The notes under the pieces: generated by a model
What the model was told of the DNA's origin: nothing
Databases searched by the model: none
The model's input: only the letters and a program-made list of their open reading frames with translations
Made by a program: the position numbers and the translations under genes
Part shown: positions 32,527-40,786 of the stretch, piece by piece
How positions within the stretch are numbered: position 1 is the first letter of the stretch
How the letters are laid out: each line of letters begins with the position of its first letter
DNA from: Streptomyces flavochromogenes
GTDB taxonomy: Bacteria; Actinomycetota; Actinomycetes; Streptomycetales; Streptomycetaceae
DNA length: 64,000 bases
Direction: 5' to 3'
Assembly: GCF_000717595.1 (NCBI RefSeq)
Contig: NZ_JNZO01000040.1
Location: 1-64,000 of the forward strand

Positions 32527-34728
32527 ATGACGCCGTACGCCGACGAGGAAGACACCCGCAAAGTCCAGACCGCCGTCATCGGGCGGGCAGGATCCGACAT
32601 GCCTGTCTTCCTGCCCTTCGAGCCCGACGAGTTCGACACGTTCATGCGGGGCCGTTCCCGCGAGGACTTCTACTGCGGAATTCTCCTGGGTGGTTGCGGC
32701 AAGAAGCTGACGGCCAGGCGGTACACGCAGAAGAAGTGCCACTTCGCGCACCGCCCGCCCGTCCACTGCCGACGTACTGCGAACGGCGAGTCCAGCGCCG
32801 ACCACCTCTACATCGGCAAGGCGATCCTGGACTGGCTGGGTCGCCACTGCGGCCACCCGGGAGCGACCGTCGCCTATCCCGACCAGGGCGCCGGTCCCGG
32901 CGGGGCCATCGAGATCCGGTTCGGAGGTGGCTCCCGGCTCATCCGCGTTCAGATGGGCCGGCTTCCGCTCCGTACGTGGGAATCCGACCGCGACCGCCTC
33001 GCCCGGAAGCATCCGCGCGGCGCTCACTGGTCCTACGGCCCCGACAGCGGCCTCGCTCACAACGAGGTCGACGAACACGGCCACGCCATCCGGTTCTCCT
33101 GCCGCACGGAGGGCGGCACGCGGAAGGTGTACGTCGGGACGCAGCTCCCCGGCCACGCGGTGGAGTGGACGACGCTCCCCGAATGCCGCCTGACGGAGGA
33201 CGGCATCATCACGCCCACTCTCGCTGCCAGGAGATCGGTGCCTGCACCTGAGGCTCCCGCCCTGGTGGCCTTCCCGCTCCAGGCCGGAGCCGTCGCGTTC
33301 ACCGGGGCGGTCGAGCTAGCCGCTCACCAGGCCGACGGCACGCGCCTCTACGAGGCGGACGTCCAGCCCGAAGGCTCGCCCGTCACCCGCGCCCGGATCA
33401 CCCTGCCTCACCAGGCCCCCGTGCCGCCGGCCCACTTGATCCACACACTCACCGGCATCGCGCACCTGATCCCACTGGCGGACAGTCACTGGCTCATACG
33501 CGCCGAGGCCGCGGTCGCGCTCCCGCACAGGACGGACCCCCGCTGGCCGGACCTTCGCCCGCCCGCCCCGCCGAGGCTCGTCATGGGCGAAGAGGAAATG
33601 GTCGCGCTCTTCCGAGAGAAGCTGGAGCCGATCCATCGCTCGCGTGGGCTCATCAACTGGGAGACCCTGATACGTCACGCGGACGCCAAGTCCGGTGACT
33701 TCACCTCGACCGACCGCGCCCGCATCCTGGCTGCGGTCGACTCGCCGCACACCCCCGGAGCGCCGTTGCTCTCCGCCGTCGTGAAGCCGGCACACGCGGC
33801 ACCGGGTCCCGCGCCCTTCTTCGCCGACATCCTCGCCCGACTCGGCCTGGGTACCGGTCACACCGACTCCGAGGTGCACCGCATCTGGAAGCAGTCGATT
33901 CAGCCTCGGGCCCAGAACCCGGATGTGGCGAGTCCGCGCGCGGAGTCCGAACGGCATCTGAACGATGAGGAGTTGGTGAGTGCACTCCGTCAGGGGCTGA
34001 TGGGTGTGGCCAAGGCCGGCGGTCGGATCAGATGGGCCACACTCCTGGAACGGCAGGGCATCGACGCGACATCGGTGTCCTTCGACGCTCAAGTCCGCAT
34101 GCTCGCCGCCGTGGACGAGCCGTTCAAGCCAGGCGGTGCGATGCTGTCAGCGCTCGTCAAGGCGAAGGGTACGGATGGGCCCGCTCCGTCCTTCGAGAAG
34201 GTACTGACCGCGTTGGGTTGGCGACCGAGCAGGAGGACGCCCACGGTGGCCGCCGCGTGGCGCATCGGTCGGGACCGCGCGTACGAGTCGGCCGGTCGCT
34301 CCCCAGACCGCATCGCCGAGCGGAGCAAGACCGCGCGGGTGCTGGACGGCATGGGCGTGATCAGCAGAAGGGCCGTGGGACCTGTACGGCAGGCTCTCGT
34401 CGATGCCGCACGCCGCCAGGTCTGCGTAGGCTGGCACACTCTTGCTGCAGCGGCCGGTACGGAGCCGGGAGAACTCTCCCCGGAGGCGCGGAGAGCCATC
34501 CTGACGGCTGTCGACAGACAGCCCCACATCCCCGGAGTGCTCCTCTCGTCCCTGGTCATCGGGCCCGGCCACACTCCCGTCCCCTACTTCGACGACATCC
34601 TCCGTGCCCTGGGCCGTCCTTATGGCCTGCGCCCCATCGAACTGGGCCTGGTACGGAAGACAGAGCAAGCCCGCGCCTTCGCCGCATACGCCCCCACGAT
34701 GTCCACTGACCCCAAGGAAGGACCATGA
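32527..34728 (+). CDS. CoiA-like putative nuclease with three tandem C-terminal repeats
   Basis: 733 residues from ATG 32527. Residues about 48-75 (DFYCGILLGGCGKKL...CHFAH) copy the zinc-knuckle region of CoiA-like proteins. GESSADHLYIGKAILDWL (87-104) corresponds to the S-x-E/D-H-x-x-x-K helix, and GAIEIRF...RLIRVQM (126-143) to the PD-(D/E)xK-type core. The C-terminal half holds three copies of a roughly 90-residue unit (about 356-447, 481-573, 617-708) with the frame W-x-T-L...R-x-x-LxAVD-x-P-x-x-PG-x-x-LLSxLV...P-x-P-x-F-x-x-IL-x-x-LG. I do not recognise the unit. Its last four bases (ATGA) overlap the next gene. A nuclease role is inferred from CoiA-like motifs. Confidence 0.7.
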   Translation: MTPYADEEDTRKVQTAVIGRAGSDMPVFLPFEPDEFDTFMRGRSREDFYCGILLGGCGKKLTARRYTQKKCHFAHRPPVHCRRTANGESSADHLYIGKAILDWLGRHCGHPGATVAYPDQGAGPGGAIEIRFGGGSRLIRVQMGRLPLRTWESDRDRLARKHPRGAHWSYGPDSGLAHNEVDEHGHAIRFSCRTEGGTRKVYVGTQLPGHAVEWTTLPECRLTEDGIITPTLAARRSVPAPEAPALVAFPLQAGAVAFTGAVELAAHQADGTRLYEADVQPEGSPVTRARITLPHQAPVPPAHLIHTLTGIAHLIPLADSHWLIRAEAAVALPHRTDPRWPDLRPPAPPRLVMGEEEMVALFREKLEPIHRSRGLINWETLIRHADAKSGDFTSTDRARILAAVDSPHTPGAPLLSAVVKPAHAAPGPAPFFADILARLGLGTGHTDSEVHRIWKQSIQPRAQNPDVASPRAESERHLNDEELVSALRQGLMGVAKAGGRIRWATLLERQGIDATSVSFDAQVRMLAAVDEPFKPGGAMLSALVKAKGTDGPAPSFEKVLTALGWRPSRRTPTVAAAWRIGRDRAYESAGRSPDRIAERSKTARVLDGMGVISRRAVGPVRQALVDAARRQVCVGWHTLAAAAGTEPGELSPEARRAILTAVDRQPHIPGVLLSSLVIGPGHTPVPYFDDILRALGRPYGLRPIELGLVRKTEQARAFAAYAPTMSTDPKEGP

Positions 34729-34930
34729 GCACCACCCGTCGTCGCCTGGCGATCGGCATGGCGGCCACCTTGGCCGTCGTCACGCTCTCGGGCGCGGCCG
34801 GTGCGTACGTTGTCGCGACGGCTCCTCAGGGGCGCAGGGCCCGGCCGGGTCCGTAGGGGCTGAGGGCCCGCAAGGGGCCCAGGGCGAACAAGGGCCGCAA
34901 GGCGGCGACGGCGGGGACAGCCCGGCAGGG
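34725..34930 (+). pseudogene. Collagen-like Gly-X-Y membrane protein, frameshifted
   Basis: ATG 34725 overlaps the stop of the upstream gene (ATGA). The first frame gives a signal-anchor (RRRLAIGMAATLAVVTLSGA...) and stops after 43 codons. A second frame continues at once with perfect Gly-X-Y triplets (GAQGPAGSVGAEGPQGAQGE...). Restoring one G in the run at about 34818-34822 (cctcaggggcgc) joins them. The collagen-like part itself ends after about 11 triplets in unrelated sequence, so the 3' end is also lost. Either a slippage mutation in a G run or a sequencing error, plus a real truncation. Confidence 0.65.
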
Positions 34931-34986
34931 CACCGAGCCCGTTCCTGCCGGAACCATGACAGATCCCCTTCAGACGAGCAGGGAAG

Positions 34987-36657
34987 TCAGCTGCCGGCGT
35001 CATTGTCCGACGGCGGCAGCAGGGCTCCGCCGGTGAGACCGTCACGCGCCAGCGTGGCGGCGCGCTCACCGAGCTCGGTGAGGTCCCGCATGAGCCGCTC
35101 GAACTCCACGAGGGAGCGGAAGGCGGCGCCGTACCGGCGCTGGTCCTCGATCCCCATCCGGGGGATGCGGGCGCCACGTGTGTCGGTACGGAACGTGCCG
35201 CTCGCCGTGGTCGACCGCCGATTGTTGGCGGGGCTTCGGAGGAAGCCGTTGAGGTAGTCGGTGTCGAGCTGGTCGCTGGTCGACACCGCCGCGTCCTCGG
35301 ACGTTCTGATGAGTCCCGCGCGGGAGAGTTCGGAGAGGCTCACCACGGCGCCGTCCTGCAGGTGGCCGCCGGAGCCTTCGGAGAGCGTGGGCAAGAGGCC
35401 CTGGAGCTGGGCCAGTCGTGCGCCGATGTCGGCCCGGACGGCCGTGTACTGCGCTGCGTAGTCGGTCAGCCTGGCGGCGATGTGTGTCGCTGGTGTCAGA
35501 TCGACGGTGTCGTCGAGCAGCTCGATACGAGGTACCTCGGTGCTCTGGCCCGGCTGGGGCTCGAAGGACGCGTCGAGCGCGTTGCCGGTGAGGTCGGTCA
35601 TGCGAACGGACTCGACCGCCTGGTGAGTGTCCGACGGACGCCTGAGCACCCACAGATGAACCGAAAGGGCGTGGGAGGCGGCCATCCCCGGCGGAAGGGC
35701 GACGACGTGGGTGAGAAGGCCGCGCCGTACGAGTTCGGCCCGGATCCTGCGTCCGGCCTTTCGATAGGCGACGGAGGTGGGCATCACGATGAGGACCTGA
35801 CCGCCAGGGGCGGTGTGGAAGTACGAGTGCTGCAGCCAGGCCAGCTCGCTCTCGGCGCGGGAAGGAATGCCGAACTCCCAGCGTGGGTCGAGGAGAAGGT
35901 CCTCCCGCCCCCAGTCGGCGATGCCCACCGGCGGTTCACAGACCACGAGTTCGGCTCTGAGGTCCCGGTACTGGTCGTCCCGCAGGGAATCGCCGGCCCG
36001 GACGGTGGTGTCGGGGAGATCCATCAGCCCCGCGCGCAGCCCGGCGAAACGGGCGTTCGCGGGGTCGACGTCCTGGCCGTACAGGGTGTCGGCCCGGCCG
36101 CCGACGGCGAACAGAAGCGAACCGATTCCGCAGGCGGGATCCAGGACGGTTCTCGCCTCGTCACCCGCGAAGTACGTGATCGCTTGCGTGAGCCGTTGGG
36201 AGGTGATGCCGTCGGACCCGGCACGCCCGGAAGAGTCGACGTACCGGGCGGTGAGTCCTGCGAGCAGCTCGGCGGGGGAGCGGTCCGCCGTGAGTTCAGC
36301 GACGAGGGAGCGGAGAGCGTCGTCGCCGTTGTGTCTGCCTCGGTCACCCTGGACCAGGGTCTCCGCGACCTCCGTGAGTCCGCGGACCATGTCGTCGCCG
36401 TAGACGGTGCGCAGCCTTTCCCACAGGCGGACCTCAGTGGACGCTTCCTTGCCCTTGCTCTGGTTCTCGAGCCAGGATCGGACTTCGGGCAGGGAGTACA
36501 GAGGGCTGCCGGCGCCACCCGCGACCGGGGTCGGAAAGTCCTCGTGACGCCTGCGCCAGTTGGAGACGGCGGCACGTGTCACTCCTGTCAGCCGGGCGAT
36601 CTCGGCCGCGGTGACAAGGGGCTCTGTGGTTGCCAGGCGTGCGGTGTCGTCCTCCAT
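34987..36657 (-). CDS. HTH-N6-methylase-HsdS-like fusion, type I/IIG modification-like
   Basis: 556 residues from ATG 36657. Domain order: a helix-turn-helix (TAAEIARLTGVTRAAVSNWRRRH, about 16-38), then the N6-adenine methylase core with motif I DPACGIG at 173-179 (SAM binding). The motif IV position reads CEPPVGIADWG (241-245), with EPPV instead of NPPY/F. A type I HsdS-like tail follows (about 440-556, LDTDYLNGFLRSPANN then IPRMGIEDQRRYGAAFRSLVEFERL). Asn in motif IV is needed for adenine methylation in studied enzymes, so this protein may bind DNA without methylating, or use altered chemistry. No HsdR is nearby. It is convergent with the CoiA-like gene. Confidence 0.8.
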   Translation of the reverse strand: MEDDTARLATTEPLVTAAEIARLTGVTRAAVSNWRRRHEDFPTPVAGGAGSPLYSLPEVRSWLENQSKGKEASTEVRLWERLRTVYGDDMVRGLTEVAETLVQGDRGRHNGDDALRSLVAELTADRSPAELLAGLTARYVDSSGRAGSDGITSQRLTQAITYFAGDEARTVLDPACGIGSLLFAVGGRADTLYGQDVDPANARFAGLRAGLMDLPDTTVRAGDSLRDDQYRDLRAELVVCEPPVGIADWGREDLLLDPRWEFGIPSRAESELAWLQHSYFHTAPGGQVLIVMPTSVAYRKAGRRIRAELVRRGLLTHVVALPPGMAASHALSVHLWVLRRPSDTHQAVESVRMTDLTGNALDASFEPQPGQSTEVPRIELLDDTVDLTPATHIAARLTDYAAQYTAVRADIGARLAQLQGLLPTLSEGSGGHLQDGAVVSLSELSRAGLIRTSEDAAVSTSDQLDTDYLNGFLRSPANNRRSTTASGTFRTDTRGARIPRMGIEDQRRYGAAFRSLVEFERLMRDLTELGERAATLARDGLTGGALLPPSDNDAGS

Positions 36658-36700
36658 GTCTTCAAAGGTACACGGAGGGGTGGAGGATGGCGTCCAGCTC

Positions 36701-36719
36701 ACGTGTTGGCGATGTAAAC
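36701..36719 (+). repeat. 19-bp direct repeat, right copy (island edge)
   Basis: acgtgttggcgatgtaaac, 18/19 identical to 29838-29856, same orientation. It lies 34 bp before the GntR stop-proximal duplication and just upstream of the methylase start. Confidence 0.75.
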
Positions 36720-36753
36720 GAACTGCATGCGCATGTCGAAACGCGGCCGCATG

Positions 36754-37425
36754 TCAGTCCCGCTCCAGGTCCAGGACCTCGCGCAGGGCCGCCACCGCGT
36801 GTGCCCGGTGCCGGTCGAGCCGGCGGACGGTGGCGTCCTCGTCGCCCTGCCGGAGCGCGGAGATGACATCGCGGTGCTCACGGACGGCCTGCTTCCGGTG
36901 CGGGTCCTCGGTGTAGTAGAGCGAGCGGTAGGCGTCGGTGGAGTCCCACAGGGTCGCGATCAGGCGGACCAGCCGCGGCATCCCCGACGCCTCGATGAGC
37001 GTGAAGTGGAAGAGGCGGTTCGCCGCCGCCATCGCCGGCACGTCGCCCTCGTCGGCCGCCTGCTCCACCTCGCGCTGGACGCGCTCCAGGGTGGCCACGA
37101 TGCCGTCCGGCATCCGTCGTACCGCCCTCCGTACGGCCTCCGTCTCCAGGAGCTCACGGATCCGGTAGATCTCCTCCAGATCGGCGAGCGAGAGCTCCGC
37201 GACGAAGTAGCCCCGGTGGATGTGATGGACGACCAGCCCCTCGGCCTCCAGGGCCTTCAGGGCCTCGCGCAGCGGCACCCGGCTCACCTCGAACCGGGCC
37301 GCGAGGGCGTCCTGACGGATCTGCCCGCCGGGTCTCAGCTCCCCGCTGGTGATGGCGCGCCGCAGTTCCCCGAGAACGAACTGCTGGGCGGTCTGCGGCC
37401 GCCGCTTCTGCACCGCGCTGCTCAT
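36754..37425 (-). CDS. GntR-family (FCD) transcriptional regulator
   Basis: 223 residues from ATG 37425, with GGAAGG upstream. The winged helix (FVLGELRRAITSGELRPGGQIRQDALAARFEVSRVPLREALKALEAEGLV) is followed by an FCD effector domain: ELSLADLEEIYRIRELLETEAVRRAV, then ANRLFHFTLIEASGMP and REHRDVISALRQGDEDATVRRLDRH, whose His/Asp residues would hold a metal next to an acyl or carboxylate ligand. It lies upstream of a CaiB/BaiF gene on the same strand and probably controls this acyl-CoA cluster. The last 78 bp are the duplicated copy at the island edge. Confidence 0.92.
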   Translation of the reverse strand: MSSAVQKRRPQTAQQFVLGELRRAITSGELRPGGQIRQDALAARFEVSRVPLREALKALEAEGLVVHHIHRGYFVAELSLADLEEIYRIRELLETEAVRRAVRRMPDGIVATLERVQREVEQAADEGDVPAMAAANRLFHFTLIEASGMPRLVRLIATLWDSTDAYRSLYYTEDPHRKQAVREHRDVISALRQGDEDATVRRLDRHRAHAVAALREVLDLERD

Positions 37426-37506
37426 CGCCTGTGACCTTCCGATCCCTCGTGCTCCCCACCGGACGATCTCTCCACCGGTGCCGACCATCTTCCTACGCGC
37501 ACGTGG

Positions 37507-38703
37507 TCACGGAGCTCCCGCTGCCCTGTCCTCCGTCCGTCCCAGCGAGGCCAGCACGCCCTCCGTGTGCGCGCCGAGGCGTGGGGGAGCGGAGCGGTAC
37601 GCGGGCGGGGTCGCGCCGAGCCGGACCGGATGCGCGACCTGGCCGGGACCCGCGGCGGACTCCGGGACGCGCGGGGCGAGCCCCAGCCGGTCGGCGAGGT
37701 CGAACGCGGCGGCCAGGTCGTTGATCGGCCCGCACGGCACCCCGGCCGCGGTGAGCTCCTCGAACCAGCCGTCGGCGTTACGGGTCCCCAGCGGTCCGGC
37801 GAGTGCCGTCACCAGCTCGTCCCGGTGGGCGACCCGGGCCGAGTTGGTCGCGAAGCGCGGATCCTCGGCGAGCCCGGGCAGTCCCAGCCGCTCGCACAGG
37901 ACCCGGAACTGACGGTCGTTGCCCACTGCCAGGACCAGCGGCCGGTCCCGTGCCTCGAACACCTCGTACGGAGCGATGCTCGGGTGCCGGTTGCCCATCG
38001 CGCGCGGCACGACCCCCGCCCCGAGGTGGGCGGCCGCCTGGTTGGTGAGCGCCGACAGGAGGGAGGAGAGCAGAGACACCTCGACCCGCTGGCCCTCGCC
38101 GGTGCGCTCGCGGTGGCGGAGGGCGGCGAGGACGCCCATGCCCGCGTGCAGCCCGGTGATGACGTCGACCAGGGCGACCCCGGCCTTCGTCCCCTGTCCG
38201 CCCGGTTCGCCCGTCACGCTCATGAGACCGCCCATGGCCTGGACGAGCAGGTCGTAACCGGGCAGCCGGGCGCCCCCCTCGGTGCCGAATCCGGTCACCG
38301 AGCAGTAGACGAGACCGGGGTTGGTCGTCCGCACGTCCTCGTACCCGAGGCCCAGCTTCTCCATCGTCCCGGGGCGGAAGTTCTCCACGAGGACATCCGC
38401 GCGGTCCACGATCGCACGTGCCGTCGCCAGGCCGTCGGGGTCGGTGAGGTCGAGCGCGACCGAGCGCTTGTTGCGGTTCACCCCGAGGAAGTAAGTGGCC
38501 TCGCCGTCGGCGAACGGTGGCCCCCACGCGCGCGTGTCGTCCCCGGAACCCGGCCGCTCGATCTTGATCACGTCCGCGCCCAGGTCGGCGAGGAGCATCG
38601 TCATGTACGGCCCGGCCAGGACCCGCCCGAAGTCGGCGACGACGATCCCGGACAGGGCGCCGGCCGCCGTCGGCCCCGGTGTGCCCGGCTGGTCTGCGCG
38701 CAT
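37507..38703 (-). CDS. CaiB/BaiF family CoA-transferase
   Basis: 398 residues from ATG 38703, with GAGGGAG upstream (a GTG 15 nt earlier is possible). Class III CoA-transferase features are LSGIVVADFGRVLAGPYMTMLLADLGADVIKIERPGSGDDTR at the N terminus, FLGVNRNKRSVALDL, and LPGYDLLVQAMGG with the catalytic Asp that forms the acyl-anhydride. GEPGG...VALVDVITGLHAGMGVLAAL follows. It moves CoA between carboxylic acids. Divergent from the acyl-CoA dehydrogenase and next to GntR, it likely activates the acid that the dehydrogenase oxidises. Confidence 0.93.
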   Translation of the reverse strand: MRADQPGTPGPTAAGALSGIVVADFGRVLAGPYMTMLLADLGADVIKIERPGSGDDTRAWGPPFADGEATYFLGVNRNKRSVALDLTDPDGLATARAIVDRADVLVENFRPGTMEKLGLGYEDVRTTNPGLVYCSVTGFGTEGGARLPGYDLLVQAMGGLMSVTGEPGGQGTKAGVALVDVITGLHAGMGVLAALRHRERTGEGQRVEVSLLSSLLSALTNQAAAHLGAGVVPRAMGNRHPSIAPYEVFEARDRPLVLAVGNDRQFRVLCERLGLPGLAEDPRFATNSARVAHRDELVTALAGPLGTRNADGWFEELTAAGVPCGPINDLAAAFDLADRLGLAPRVPESAAGPGQVAHPVRLGATPPAYRSAPPRLGAHTEGVLASLGRTEDRAAGAP

Positions 38704-38766
38704 TCCGCTCTCCCTCACTGGCCATCGGGTCCCCTCGGACCGTAGGTCCGGGACAGGGGATTTTCA

Positions 38767-38782
38767 ATACTGGATCCAATAT
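38767..38782. promoter_or_regulatory. Palindromic operator candidate in the CoA-transferase/dehydrogenase gap
   Basis: ATAC-TGGATCCA-ATAT is a 16-bp palindrome with one mismatched pair, in the only AT-rich part of the 136-bp divergent gap. FCD-type GntR operators are short AT-flanked palindromes, so the adjacent GntR is the natural ligand. Confidence 0.6.
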
Positions 38783-38839
38783 CCGATCTGGGGCTACGCT
38801 TCGCCTCGCCGAGTTGCCACAGCCGCCAGGAGGCCGTCC

Positions 38840-40048
38840 GTGAAGTCGTCGCAGTCGCCATCGTCGTCGCAGTCCAGCTCCGCCCCCGTCCACCCCTTCG
38901 ACCTGCTCGCCGTCGACGGACTGCTGACCGACGAGGAGCGCGAGATCCGGCGGACCGTGCGTGCCGTCGCCGACCGCGAGCTGCGCCCGCACGTCGCCGG
39001 CTGGTTCGAGAAGGGTGAGGTCCCCGCCCGCGAACTCGCCCGCACCCTCGGCGGCATCGGTGTGCTCGGCATGCACCTGGAGGGCTACGGCTGCGCGGGC
39101 ACCAACGCCGTCGCGTACGGCCTCGCCTGTCTGGAGTTGGAGGCGGTCGACTCCGGACTGCGCTCGCTCGTCTCCGTGCAGGGCTCGCTCGCCATGTACG
39201 CGATCTGGAAGTACGGCTCCGAGGAGCAGAAGCAGCGGTGGCTGCCGAAGATGGCGGCGGGGGAGTACATCGGCTGCTTCGGCCTCACCGAGCCCGACGC
39301 CGGTTCCGACCCGGGCGCCATGCGGACCAACGCCAAGCGAGACGGCTCCGACTGGATCCTCAACGGCACCAAGATGTGGATCACCAACGGCTCGGTGGCC
39401 GATGTCGCCGTCGTCTGGGCCCGTACCGAGGACGGCGTACGCGGCTTCCTCGTTCCGGCCGGCACCCCCGGGTTCAGTGCCCCGGAGATCAAGATGAAGC
39501 TGTCGCTGCGCGCGAGCGTCACCAGCGAACTGGTCATGGAGGACGTCCGCCTCCCGGCGGACGCCGTGCTGCCGGACGCCCGGGGCCTGTCGGGCCCGCT
39601 CGGCTGCCTCAACGAGGCCCGGTTCGGCATCGTCTTCGGCGCCCTCGGCGCCGCCCGCGACTGCCTGGAGACGGCCATCTCCTACGCCCGCGAGCGGACC
39701 GTCTTCGACCGCTCCCTCGCCTCGTACCAGCTGACGCAGCAGAAGCTCGCCGACATGTCCGTCGAACTCGGCAAGGGCATGCTGCTCGCCCTCCACCTGG
39801 GGCGGCTCAAGGACGCGGGCGCGCTCACCCCCGAGCAGGTCAGCGTGGGCAAGCTGAACAACGTCCGCGAGGCCATCGCCATCGCCCGCGAGTGCCGCAC
39901 GATCCTGGGCGCCAACGGCATCACCCTGGAGTACCCGGTGCTGCGCCACGCCAACAACCTGGAGTCGGTGCTCACCTACGAGGGCACGAGCGAGGTCCAC
40001 TCCCTGGTCATCGGCAAGGCGCTCACCGGCGAACAGGCGTTCCGCTGA
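38840..40048 (+). CDS. Acyl-CoA dehydrogenase, glutaryl-CoA-dehydrogenase-like
   Basis: 402 residues from GTG 38840, with AGGAGG 5 nt upstream. FAD and acyl-CoA motifs are in order: CFGLTEPDAGSDPGAMRTNA, WILNGTKMWITNGSVADVAVVWAR, RFGIVFGALGAARDCLETA, and catalytic Glu in VLTYEGTSEVHSLVIGKALTG. The Y-E-G-T-x-x-V-H ending and SLVSVQGSLAMYAIWKYGSEEQKQ favour the glutaryl-CoA branch, which oxidises and may decarboxylate its substrate. With the divergent CaiB-type transferase and GntR it forms a small dicarboxylate or acyl-acid catabolic unit. Confidence 0.92.
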   Translation: MKSSQSPSSSQSSSAPVHPFDLLAVDGLLTDEEREIRRTVRAVADRELRPHVAGWFEKGEVPARELARTLGGIGVLGMHLEGYGCAGTNAVAYGLACLELEAVDSGLRSLVSVQGSLAMYAIWKYGSEEQKQRWLPKMAAGEYIGCFGLTEPDAGSDPGAMRTNAKRDGSDWILNGTKMWITNGSVADVAVVWARTEDGVRGFLVPAGTPGFSAPEIKMKLSLRASVTSELVMEDVRLPADAVLPDARGLSGPLGCLNEARFGIVFGALGAARDCLETAISYARERTVFDRSLASYQLTQQKLADMSVELGKGMLLALHLGRLKDAGALTPEQVSVGKLNNVREAIAIARECRTILGANGITLEYPVLRHANNLESVLTYEGTSEVHSLVIGKALTGEQAFR

Positions 40049-40071
40049 GCCGCGCCGAGCCGGCAGGCCGT

Positions 40072-40167
40072 CCTGACGTCGGTTCGGCCTGACGCGGGCT
40101 CGGCCTGACGTCGGTTCGGTCTGTCGCGGGCTCGCCCTGACGTCGGTTCGGTCTGTCGCGGGCCCGG
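40072..40167. repeat. 32-bp tandem repeat, 3 copies
   Basis: Copies at 40072-40103, 40104-40135 and 40136-40167 share cctgacgtcggttcgg and differ mainly in a second half (cctgacgcgggctcgg or tctgtcgcgggctcgc). Decayed copies extend toward 40218. It lies between the convergent dehydrogenase and zinc-protein genes. Confidence 0.85.
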
Positions 40168-40219
40168 CGCGGGCTCCGTTGACGCCGGCTCGCCCCGCGC
40201 TGGTTCGGCCTTTCCCGGC

Positions 40220-40723
40220 TCAGCCCGACGTCACCCGGTCGACGAAGGCGTCCAGGTTGCCCGTCAGCCGGGCGACCTGCTCGCCGACCGTGAGGGACTC
40301 CTCCTGGCGCCGGCCGCGCAGCTTCGGCTGCCGCTTGCCCCGCACGTACAGGGAGCAGGCGAGATCGGCGCAGAGGTAGATCCCGACGGTGTTCCCCTCG
40401 CGGCCGCGGGGCCCGGCGAGCGGCGCCACGAGGAGGGTGACGCCCGAGGAGGCGTGCCCGGTCAGACACACCTGGCACATGCTCGACTTCATGGCACTGG
40501 TCCGCCCGGCGGCCGGGACGCGCAGGCTCACGCCGACCGGCCCGTCCGGGCGAGGGACGACCAGGTGGGCGCGGAGCGGTGCACCGGGGTCGATCCAGCC
40601 GAGGAAGTCCAGCTCCTCCCAGGCGAGTTCGGCGAAGTCGAGCGGCAGTTTGAGGCGTGCCGCCTCGCCCTTGGTGCAGTTCACGAAGGACGAGCGGATC
40701 TGTTTGTCGGTCAGTGGTTCCAC
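40220..40723 (-). CDS. FBP-type (EF-G-binding, treble-clef zinc) domain protein
   Basis: 167 residues from GTG 40723 (MEPLTDKQIRSSF when translated), matching the usual family start; a frame to ATG 40759 adds 12 residues. KQIRSSFVNCTKGEAARLKLP opens the protein. The zinc treble clef is built from MCQVCLTGH and GIYLCADLACSLYVRGKR, giving four Cys as in the C-terminal domain of FusB-like proteins that bind elongation factor G. Family members without the N-terminal helical half are common in actinobacteria. A ribosome-rescue role is possible; fusidate resistance is not implied. Confidence 0.8.
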   Translation of the reverse strand: MEPLTDKQIRSSFVNCTKGEAARLKLPLDFAELAWEELDFLGWIDPGAPLRAHLVVPRPDGPVGVSLRVPAAGRTSAMKSSMCQVCLTGHASSGVTLLVAPLAGPRGREGNTVGIYLCADLACSLYVRGKRQPKLRGRRQEESLTVGEQVARLTGNLDAFVDRVTSG

Positions 40724-40786
40724 TCGGTGGACCGTACATGCACCTCGGTCGGCGGGCATCCGAATAAGCCCCCGCGGCGAGGGTCC

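Noticed and set aside
29551..36831. tRNA or integrase at the island ends
   Set aside because: I searched by eye for tRNA-like cloverleafs and for tyrosine or serine recombinase motifs and found neither.
37778..40000. 740-residue minus-strand ORF
   Set aside because: It is antisense to the acyl-CoA dehydrogenase and in another frame of the CaiB gene; it has GC-shadow composition (Arg/Gly/Pro) and no domain.
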